Positions 55,786 to 64,000 of a stretch of 64,000 bases of DNA are shown piece after piece; the first letter of the stretch is position 1, and the number at the start of each line of letters is the position of its first letter. The translations under genes and the position numbers were made by a program. Below the pieces are notes generated by a model, which was not told where the DNA came from, did no database searches, and saw only the letters and a program-made list of their open reading frames with translations. Location of the stretch: positions 28,344 through 92,343 of the forward strand of contig JAMKCH010044303.1 of NCBI GenBank assembly GCA_023653785.1. Reading direction: 5' to 3'. Source of the DNA: Ophioderma brevispina. Lineage: Eukaryota > Echinodermata > Ophiuroidea > Amphilepidida > Ophiodermatidae.

Positions 55786-57429
55786 ATAGACCACAACCAA
55801 GCACCTATGTGTGTGAAGTATGTTAGTATATTGTTTCTTAACAAACAACAATCTATGTGGGACGCGTTTGGTTGCGTCACTACGCGTACACTCCTTGCCT
55901 GAAGCTCTCGCAAGCAGGCCTAGTAAGAACGCTTGTTGCTCACTTGGTAACCATCCGTCAACACGTCAAGACTCAAGAAACCAGGGTTATGCGGTTTCAA
56001 GGTGATGATCAGGGCATTTAAGGCGAGAGGGCTGTGGTTGTGTCTAGGGTATAGTAAGTCATAAGACATTTTTACATAAGCGCCCTCTCCTCTATATAAC
56101 ATTGAAAGGCTAACTACTTCATTTTAGGATTTACTTACCTCAAACTAATCCACAGGTGCAGGCCAAAGTTATATAGTAAGGTGACACTGGGATTTTGCCT
56201 TTAAAGAGGAATTAAGTAAGTGTGTAAATACACGGTTTGTTTCATGGTTTTGGTGGCCCATTTTGAAATATGCGCCCTCTAGAGGCAGGTGAAGCATGCC
56301 AAAAGGTGTCTTTCAACTATTCTTTGGTGGGTTTGGTTTGTGACTAAGTAGTCACATAGCGCATGACATTTGGATCAAAAAATTAAGATATATGTTAAAA
56401 AAAGGGCATTAAGTGAATATTGGCCGCCCATTTGAAAAAAAAAACCCCTAACTCTTTAAACCAGGGATGGGGATTTTCAGAAAACCTTGATTTGATAGTA
56501 AGCTATATGAGAAGGGTTGCAAAATAGTGTTCTCCATAACAAAAATCCCCTGGTGGGGGGTGCAGGGTTTCGGTTCTGGGCTCATGACCTATAAGGATCA
56601 TAACTCTGGGCGTGAACTACTTTCTTGCATGCCAGCTGAAAAAAATGTAAAACAATGTGTGACCTAAATTTTATTACTGAACATTTTCTTCAGTTTTAAT
56701 CTTTTATTGTTGATGTCTTTTTAAACCGCTAACAGGCCAGGCAGGCTAAATACATCATAACATGATCATACGTACGGTAACCAGGAGTATAAACCTATTA
56801 TTACCCACTACCTGACTGCCCTAATGGGTACCAAATATTGGGATGACTACTTTCTTGCAGGGTATTGACAACAAATATTAAAAAATGTCTGAAAAGGCAT
56901 AGTTATATTAAGAAAGGATGAATTTCATGATATGGATTGACATGGTAGAATGATTATGGTTTTTTTTCAAACTATTTGTAAGTGGCATTTGAAAGTGATG
57001 AGGCAATTTACTCCGCGCTCATCAATTTACCAAGCGATTTGTCCAAGAGATCTTCTGTTGTGCAAATATTTTCTGATCACCATATGTTCAAAATTTGGTT
57101 TATGGTGGCATTTATCTGTACTTTAAGGTGATATAATTATTTCCTCTGGCGAGTTTTAAATGTGAAAGAAAAAATGATCAAAATTTGAAATTTTTTAAAA
57201 AAAGAAAAATTGGGGGGGGGGGACTTTACTGGGTATAAGTGAAGTTAGGTGGTATAAACCTGTTAGACACGAACAAAAGTTGTATATTGTTTGCCAGTCT
57301 TGAGGATTGATAAAAAAAATATTATATTCATTATTTATCATAGGTTTAACCGATTCAGGCCAAAGTAATAAAATACGCAGTAAGGCAATTAAAAACAAAA
57401 AACTAATGTAGGAAAAGTAAAATCGTACA
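55786..57429. other. Stretch without recognised features
   Basis: About 1.6 kb. No coding or inverted-repeat structure recognised. A poly-A (56436) and a short poly-G run (57211-57221) are present. Confidence 0.4.
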
Positions 57430-58030
57430 AACAATAGGTGTTGTGGGAGACGGTGATTATTACGTGTTTGGGGGAGGAGTGATCATTAAGGGTTGTGTGT
57501 GGAGGAGATGATAATTACGTGTTTGTTTTTTGTTTTTTTTTTTTTTTGATTGGGGGGGGGGGTGGTGGGTGGGGGGGGGGGGGGGTGGGGGGGGGGGGGG
57601 GGGGAGGATGGTGATAATTACCGGGTTGTGGAGGGGAGTTAAAGTAATAAATTACGTGTTTGTGGAGGAGGTGATAATTACGTGTTGGTGGAGGTTGAGG
57701 AGGTGATAATTACGTGTGTGTGGAGGAGGTGATAATTACGTGTTTTTGGAGGAGGTGATAATTACGTGTTTGTAGAGAGGAGGTGATAATACTGTTTGTG
57801 GAGGAGGTTTGATAATTACGTGTTTGTGGAGGAGGTGATAATAACGTGTTTGTGGAGGAGATGATAATTACGTGTTTGTGGAAGAGGTGATAATTACGTG
57901 TTGGTGGAGGAGGTGATAATACGTGTTTGTAGAGGAGGTGATAATTACGTTTTTGTGGAGGAGGTGATAATTACGTGTTTTTGGAGGAGGTGATAATTAC
58001 GTGTTTGTGGAGGAGGTGATAATTACGTTT
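57430..58030 (+). repeat. Minisatellite, ~26 bp unit, about 20 copies, with internal poly-T/poly-G block
   Basis: The consensus unit is ggaggaggtgataattacgt followed by gtttgt. Copies run from about 57440 to 58030 with one- and two-base indels. A T(15) run and a long G-rich block (57552-57604) interrupt it near the start. The G block can form quadruplexes. The unit contains an invariant TGATAATTACGT. No spacers are present, so it is not a CRISPR array. Confidence 0.92.
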
Positions 58031-58097
58031 CAGTATCTCGTCTACATTATGTATCTCTGTAAATATCTTCTTAAAACAGGTTCCATTTACATACAAA

Positions 58098-58400
58098 ATC
58101 CAATCAACCAATCCTTAGAATTTGTATAGCGCCCACTTCCAAACAGTTTGCCTCTAGGCACTGCAAGACAGTAAAACAAACAAAATCAATGGAGAGGGGT
58201 ACTGCTTCTGAAACAGATGAGATTAAGCAGTTTCCCTTGAAAGTGTCACTGTGGCGGCATCTTTGATGTGATATGGTATAAGTTCCACTGCTTAGGACCA
58301 ACCTCATGAGAAAGATGCTGTCAGCGGAAAGTTGAGCGACGAGTTCTGTGTATGATCAGTTGAGATGAAAAATGACGAGGATGATCTTAACCGACGCCGG
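58098..58400 (-). pseudogene. LINE C-terminal fragment (CR1/jockey-like)
   Basis: Minus frames give TELVAQLSADSIFLM, then in the next frame GPKQWNLYHI and TFKGNCL..SSVSEAVP. This is the family pattern RSFS..GPK.WN.LP..I.....TFK..LK. It ends at about 58098 with AIQILRIG and a stop. Only the last ~80 codons are present, as expected for strong 5' truncation. It is not the A/B/C family, which has a different C-terminus. Confidence 0.65.
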
Positions 58401-58559
58401 GTTGGTTGAACGTGGATCACTGAGAAATGTAACGTGGAGGCTGATTGTGGGGGGCAAAGTCCCGTGGTTTGCAAAGATCAACCCTTGTTCCACAAAGCCC
58501 ACATGCTTTCCCGATCACCAAAAGACTTCAAGAGCAAACAAAGTTTGGTGTGTACGCAT
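58401..58559. other. Spacer, unrecognised
   Basis: Short plus frames (58372-58664) overlap in two phases. No family was recognised. The sequence leads directly into the next repeat. Confidence 0.35.
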
Positions 58560-58920
58560 AAATTGAAAGTAAAATGTTCAGAATATGTTAATCCGGAAGC
58601 TGAGGAAATTTTGGGTAGATCATACATCATAGCAGCTGCCTCATGTGTAGAAAGATGCTGTTGAATTTCAACAGTGCAGCACATAATAGCATACGCAAGG
58701 ATTATTGTTCCATACGCAAAAGCTGCGCTGCTGAAAGGCCAGCCTGTAGAGGGAGAGGGGTGAAGAGGAGAGCGCAGGGAAGATGAGAGAGTATAAGGGG
58801 AGATAACAAGAGAAAAGCAAACAATTTAGGTTGGTTATCCGAATTTTCATATTGAGGAAAAAATGCATAACTCGTATGCTATGATAATGCATGAGCACAT
58901 ACTACATAACACATTTTAGT
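58560..58920 (+). repeat. Dispersed repeat, copy 2 (pairs with 25290-25640)
   Basis: It shares 'gtagatcatacatcatagca'-like sequence, 'tgtgtagaaagatgctgttg' and 'cagtg', then a GA-rich block (58751-58790) and a 'ccgaatttt' tail with the 25.3 kb copy, in the same order and strand. The plus frame ending at 58664 (YVNPEAEEILGRSYIIAAAS) is better preserved here upstream of the shared core. Confidence 0.55.
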
Positions 58921-59455
58921 ACAACGCAGGGTCATCGAACGCTTTGCCGAGTGGGCTTACGGGGATCTACTTGCCATATGGTCTTATAAATTGTGTTGAT
59001 AAGACCAGTGTAATGATACTAGGAATGCACTGCAAAATTCGTAAACCCGGCACAGGGTGAAACAATTTATTTGCACAAAATATTGCCGCACATACATACA
59101 TACGACAAATTAAAAACACACAATAAGACATAAGACATATGTTAAAACCGATTCTTTACCGATAGGACCGATTCGGACATATTAATTAACGAATAGGAAT
59201 ATTACCGATATTTTACCGATTATTACCTAAAAAACGGTCACAAAAAGAAGATTCATATTCCAACGTGCGCAAGAATGGGTACTTAGGACAACTCAAAAAG
59301 CCCATTAGGAATATATATATTAGTCCATTTGAAAAGTGCCGAACCGAGAAATTTCTGTACTATTACGTTTTTTTGTTGATTTGTACTCCCTGGGTGTCCT
59401 ATAGTAAATCTAGCTTGGTTGCCCAAGGGGCCAACCTTGGGCAACTCTTATAATT
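58921..59455. other. Stretch without recognised features
   Basis: AT-rich. Short repeats of 'accgat' (59147-59220: accgattctttaccgatagg and similar) form a tiny degenerate array. Nothing else recognised. Confidence 0.45.
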
Positions 59456-60250
59456 TGCATAAATCCATATGGCCGCCGTCCGCCATCTTGGAATTTGACG
59501 TTTTGAACCCCAACATCACCTCTTGCCCAAATCAATGTGTATACATCTTTCAGGGTTTTCAGCATCGTAAATCCATTTCTCTTGATTGTTTGTTACACGA
59601 AAAGTCGGGATCAGGTCAAATCCAGATGGCCGCCATCGCCATCTTGCAAATTTCACCTTTTTGAACCCTCCAACTCCTCTTGGACTACATTAAGTGTAAG
59701 TACATGCTTTTAGGGGTTTTCAGTACGTAGAATCCATTTCTGGGGTTGGTTTTTGCATTTTATGGTCAGGATCAGGTCAAATCTAAGATGCCCGCCTAAA
59801 ATGGCCGCCGGTCGCCATCTTGAAAATTTCACTTTTGAGCCTCTCCAACACCTCTATTCTTCCCTAAATCAATGTGTAATACAATCTTTTTCAGGTGTTT
59901 TCAATACGTAGAATCCAGTTCTGGGATTGTTTTTGCAATCAAAGGTCGGGATCAGGTCAAATCAAGATGCGTACCGGTCGCCATCTTGAAAATTTCACTT
60001 TTTTAAAACCTCCCAAAATCCTCTTGCCCTAAATTAAAGTGCAATGCTCTTTTTAGGGGTTTTCAGGTACATAGAATCCATTGGCTGTGGTTGTTTTGCA
60101 TTTTACGGTCGGGATCAGGGCAAATTCAAATGACCGCCCAAATGGCATCTGGCCGCCATCTTGAAAACTTAACTCTTGAATCTCCTTCCAACTCCCCTTG
60201 CCCTAGTTAAGGTGCATTACATCTTCTCAGGGGGTTTGGGGTATATTTCT
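59456..60250 (+). repeat. Tandem satellite, ~170 bp unit x ~5, each with a GCCATCTTG core
   Basis: Cores CGCCATCTTG occur near 59481, 59631, 59813, 59979 and 60155. Each unit also has 'gggatcaggtcaaat', 'tttcactttt', 'cctcttgccc' and 'tttttaggggttttcag' parts. The unit differs from that of foldback 2 outside the core. The phrase 'aagatggccgcc' / 'ggccgccatctt' matches the binding consensus known for the factor YY1 (AAGATGGCGGC); function here is untested. No inverted second arm was found in the window. Confidence 0.85.
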
Positions 60251-60649
60251 TTCTCGGGTGCTTGGTTGAATCATCGATGACCTTCAAGACTATTAAAGGC
60301 ATTAAGATTTTTTTGTAGTCAAAAGGTTTGAGTTCTCCCCAGGTACCAATTTCAACCTAACCGGGCACCATAGTTTATCCTCACGCATAACAGAACAATA
60401 CATTAAGATATTGGAGAACAACAGGGTGCCAAAAAATTTGCACGCTCATTATCTCGCCAGGAACTCATCGAACAAAAGAATAAGGTGATCCCATGTGTCA
60501 AGACGACAAACGCCGCCGTTATCTTGGAGCTCTGAAAAACAGCGACCTGCCACAACGCATGGCAAAATGTTTTCAACGTCAAGGTTTTGAGAGAAGCTGC
60601 GAACAAGGCTCAAAAGGATTTTTTTAATCAAGTAAGTTTAAAACCTGCT
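60251..60649. other. Spacer, possible remnant of a Tc1-type end
   Basis: The phrase 'cagggtgccaaaaaatttgc' near 60423 resembles Tc1/mariner-type ends (compare the GGCACAAAA ends at 46829), but no partner end was found. No coding pattern recognised. Confidence 0.35.
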
Positions 60650-62800
60650 GAAGATCCTATTTCGTGGCTATCGTTTTTTGGTGGAGGGCTGGAAGAACAT
60701 TACTTCCATTAAAGTGGTGCGTATAAGACTATCGTTGATTGTTGACCCGTCACGAAAGCCCTCATAGTCTGGATGGCAGACTTATAGCCTCGTAGGGTAG
60801 CCACAGGCAGACGGCCACAAACGGCTTCTGAGAAGGACAGACACCTGACCTAAGTGGTTCGACTAAAGGATGTACTTTTCCTTGGTGGCACCAGGCGAAA
60901 TAGGGACACAGACGCTTAGCATGTTTAAGGATCTCCTACTTTCTGGGCGCGCCAAAAAGGCTGAATCTCTAAAAAGGCCTCCTTTAAGGAAGTGACGCCG
61001 GAAGGGCCATCAATCGGTCTCCGTGACATTTGACATCCTCCAGCAAAGTTGCCTCTGACGTAGAGTGCTGATTCGAAGAAAATAGACGACACGGGCCCGA
61101 TAGCAGTTCTTAACCAGATCTTACCGGGCTAAGGATCATGAGAAGGTCACATTCCTCGCATGCCTTCCTGCCCAGGCATCCTATCATTCCTGAACCAGCT
61201 TTATAAACCTGGCATCCGCCAGCAAAGGCGACTGAGTCTTGAGCCCTCGAGGAATAAGTGGAGCCTGGTAATTAATTCGTGATGCAAAAATCTACTTGAG
61301 GGCGATAGAGCACCCTAAAGATCCGATTGAACCACATAAATGGCGGAATCGACCCTCCGTCAAGATGTCGCCTACCCCCGCGACAGACTGTCGGCTAAGA
61401 CAATTGTTATGACGAGGATGTGCCCTGCAACCAAGCTATTCCATAGCGAGCAACCACGAAGGGAGACTTTCATGGTAATGCAACCATTGCAAGAGCGGGC
61501 TCGGCTGCCCCTCCCCCTGCTTTTTTTAGTAGAGTTGTCTGTCTGAACCACCACCCTTTGGCTATCACCTTTTGGACAAAGACTTTAAAGTCAAAAAAAT
61601 GATCTGTACACAGCCCAAAGCTTCCGAAGGTTTATGGAGAGACGCTTCTCATAGCTCGACACTTCGGTCGGGCCCCGCCAATGATCCCCGGCCTCAATTG
61701 GCTCATCTGCCATAAGTGTCCGTTGAGCGGTAGTGGTAGTAACTGCACCCCTGCACCCCCTTGCATACCATTGTTGTGCGGTTCACTACCAATCTAGCGT
61801 TTATGAAGCAGGTCTAGTCACTCTGGAATAGTCTTTCATAATTCAAATTCTTTGATGGCCGATACTGAAAAAGCAGGTCAAAGCTAAGAAAGGTGGACCT
61901 TATGTGAAACCGCAATTCTACACTTGTCCACTGGCCATCATCCCTTATCCCCTTCAGCCACACCCTCGCAAATAACTTGCCAGCACAAACGTTATCAGGA
62001 CCACGCAATACTCTAGAATGTGGGCTAATGGTTACTCTGGGACTCGCTCGGTGTTGGAAAAGCCAGACCATTCTTGAGGTCTAGCTGAACACCCAGAAAC
62101 AGGGGTCCGAGTTGGATCAAAGTGAAAAATTTCTTCTGGTTCACAATAAATCCAATCTCCTCATCACTAACTTGTCATCACAAGTTTCGAAATGTGTGAG
62201 TGAAGGTTCCATCTAGGGTTTTGATAATCAATCGTCAAATTTGAGCTAACCGGAACCCCCCTTGAGGTTCACACCACTCGATAAACACCCATGAAGTCAG
62301 TGGAAGGCAAAAGGGTAGGATCGGAATTTGATCCACCTGACCTCTATGTAAAACGAAGCCATTTCTGGTTTTCAACATGGATAGGAAATATGTAAGTAGG
62401 GCTCGACCACGGTAGCCAACGTTTCCATGTGCAACTTTATGGAGGGATCCCTGTAAATTTGATGACGTATCCATTCTTAAAAATTGCTTTTGACCCATTT
62501 GTTGGGCCAACGATGACTCCCAAATGTGAGTGGAACGCGCTAGCTGACTGCCCCCTTGTTGACATGCGGCGGAAAACCCCCTGTGTGAGCGAAGTCTGTG
62601 AAGTGCGACCGGTGTCCCATCAAACTCCTTTCTTGTCCCCTCCTGCTTAGACATTCTATTGATTTACAGGTGGATGCTGATTGGGCTAGTCCCTGACTGT
62701 TTTTAAAACCTGGGCACCCGAGACTTGGGAGCCTCCCGCAAGTGCGGGACAGTCAGGACTACAGATCAGAAAGCCTTAGATGCTTTCTCACATTTCTTTG
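60650..62800 (-). pseudogene. DIRS-like retroelement relic: RT, RNase H and tyrosine-recombinase start
   Basis: Read 5' to 3' on the minus strand. Near 62510-62450 the frame reads KAIFKNGYVIKFTGIPP, the segment preceding the DIRS RT core. At about 62430-62240 RT relics read METLATVVE, ASFYIEV, ILPFCLPLTSWVFIE (family: LPFGLS.AP.VFT). At 62070-61830 an RNase H start reads IRDDGQWTSVELRFHI (family: G.WS..E...HIN). At 61554-61375 it reads VVQTDNST and, later, VLADSLSRG (family: TDN..VV and NVLADSLSR). At about 60810-60665 it reads ATLRGYKSAIQT and, after a frame change, GFRDGSTINDSLI (family: tyrosine recombinase N-terminal region). Order and motifs agree with DIRS elements, which integrate with a tyrosine recombinase. 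All domains are frameshifted. No split direct repeats were identified at the ends. Confidence 0.7.
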
Positions 62801-63004
62801 AACTTCTCAGCTTCGCCATATGCTGACAGCCAGCCCCACCTTCAGTCTCGGTTGCACCTTCGCTGTCACGACTCAAGAGTGGATCACAAGGCCTCCAATA
62901 TGAACTTGAGTCTTAGGCCCACAGCTTACAAGACGAACTCGTATTGTACGCGATACGTAATATCTGTCCCCTGCCGAAATGTGTATCGTTAACATGCAAT
63001 AAAA

Positions 63005-63545
63005 GCAAATGTTGGGGAGGGTGGCCCCTCCCCAACATGCCGCAACACTGGCCGAACACCTCAACACACCTCAACACACCCCTACCCCTCCCCAAACCCA
63101 CCCCCGCAAAAACCCCAACAACCCCGCAACACCCCACCCCCGCCCATAACATCCGCATTACCCCCACCCCTCCCCAACCACCCCCCCAAAACTCTACAAC
63201 ACCCCACTCCCTGCAACACCCCCAGCACCCCTCCTTAAACACCCCTCCAACACCCCAACCCCCAAACAAAAACCCCCCACCCCCCCACATACCCCTTAAC
63301 ATTCCATTCCCTCCCCCCCCGCCCTTCCCGCAACACCCACAACATGCCACTGCCCTCCCAAACCACCCGCAGACCCTACCCCTCCCCAACACTCCCAACA
63401 GCGCACACCCTACCCACCCCCCCAACACCCCCGCACATCTCCTCCCCATGCCAATGCAACACCCCACCCCCTCCCCCACACCCTTCAACACCAACACCCC
63501 TCCGAACACCCCACCCACCCTCCCCAACACCACGCACACCCCCAC
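63005..63545 (+). repeat. C/A-rich low-complexity tract (~540 bp)
   Basis: The plus strand is almost purely C and A with occasional T, in variants of CCCCAACACC. The start abuts an inverted 'gttggggagg'/'cctccccaac' (63012-63038). Long open frames on both strands (Pro/Thr-rich plus, Gly/Val-rich minus) are composition artefacts. The structure is that of an expanded degenerate microsatellite. Confidence 0.88.
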
Positions 63546-64000
63546 CCAGCACGTACTCATATTATTCGCTCATTTGCATACCTTAGCCTCATACATCACA
63601 TACTTTCAAATAGCAAAAAATGTGCCCCATCTCGGCTGTTCAACAGCGCCGAAATCTGAGTATCTAATGTACCGTTTAAGCAAGTAGCTGATTTTTGCAT
63701 AATAATAATTAAGCTAACACTTATAAGGGCATACTCAATTTGCGCAAAATACGTCCAAAAGGCAGGTCGAAAACGCTCAGCCTGCGTCCTTCCTTCCACC
63801 AAGTTATATTATTATCTGCCTTACGGTACTCCAGAAAACTGTACACAGGCCTTTGGAAAATTGTCAAATTATGCAAATAGATACTTAATGACCAATAGTT
63901 TTATGCTTAAAATCTAATCAGGTCGAGAACTCATCAACCCGCTTCTTCCACCAACTTACATCGTTGTTGCCCTTACGGACTCCAGATAAATCGTACCGAC
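63546..64000 (+). repeat. End region with ~80 bp direct repeat
   Basis: A phrase with 'caggtcgaaaac', 'cttccaccaa', 'tgccttacgg' and 'actccaga' at about 63761-63836 recurs at about 63920-63988 with small indels, a spacing of ~160 bases. It may be the start of a tandem array continuing past the window edge. The rest has no recognised feature. Confidence 0.65.

Noticed and set aside
57430..58030. CRISPR-like array
   Set aside because: The units are contiguous with no unique spacers, and the genome is eukaryotic. It is a minisatellite.
62913..63687. Long open frames of 215 (minus) and 247 (plus) codons
   Set aside because: They lie on the C/A-rich low-complexity tract. Absence of stops follows from base composition, and both strands are open at once.

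Overview
This window is eukaryotic and animal. It is AT-rich with many poly-G and poly-C runs and microsatellites. It has no operons or Shine-Dalgarno spacing, and almost nothing but transposable elements (TEs), TE relics and satellite-like repeats. Recognisable pieces are: several non-LTR retrotransposons (LINEs); a tRNA-headed SINE whose body resembles SINE domains conserved across invertebrate genomes; a DIRS-like tyrosine-recombinase retroelement; a GIY-YIG nuclease fragment of the Penelope-associated kind; a Tc1/mariner transposase relic; many small inverted-repeat DNA elements; and one TRIM-like gene with an NHL-type C-terminal domain. This fits a marine invertebrate, perhaps an invertebrate deuterostome such as a hemichordate, echinoderm or lancelet. 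The species assignment is inference and low confidence.

Layout. 1-2.3 kb: two direct copies of a ~0.9 kb block, each carrying a SINE. 6.8-10.1 kb: a large foldback structure with ~1.2 kb arms built of tandem subrepeats. 13.7-16.8 kb: near full-length LINE copy A (minus strand). 17.5-19.3 kb: TRIM-like gene with disrupted RING/B-box/coiled-coil and an open NHL-like C-terminus. 20.1-20.5 kb: three consecutive palindromes. 22.3-22.9 kb: Tc1 transposase relic split by a hAT-type foldback element. 22.9-24.3 kb: element with ~100 bp inverted ends. 30.2-31.0 kb: truncated RTE-like LINE. 31.6-33.8 kb: two copies of a TTAA-target element, one with a hAT-type insertion. 34.6-35.0 kb: GIY-YIG relic. 37.5-42.4 kb: LINE copy B, interrupted by a mariner-type element and by a composite GC-rich insert. 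42.9-43.9 kb: another LINE fragment. 45.6-51.5 kb: a second foldback of tandem ~162 bp units carrying a GCCATCTTG/AATGGCCG motif, itself hit by at least three datable insertions. 54.2-55.8 kb: LINE copy C. 57.4-58.0 kb: minisatellite. 59.5-60.2 kb: another GCCGCCATCTTG satellite. 60.65-62.8 kb: DIRS-like relic. 63.0-63.5 kb: C-rich low-complexity tract.

No intact multi-exon host gene could be supported. The most informative content is the insertion stratigraphy, because several elements sit in repeats whose uninterrupted form is also present. Empty sites and target-site duplications (TSDs) can therefore be read directly. Almost every coding relic is broken by single-base indels. This may be decay, uncorrected long-read error, or both. 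Boundaries without stated TSDs are approximate.
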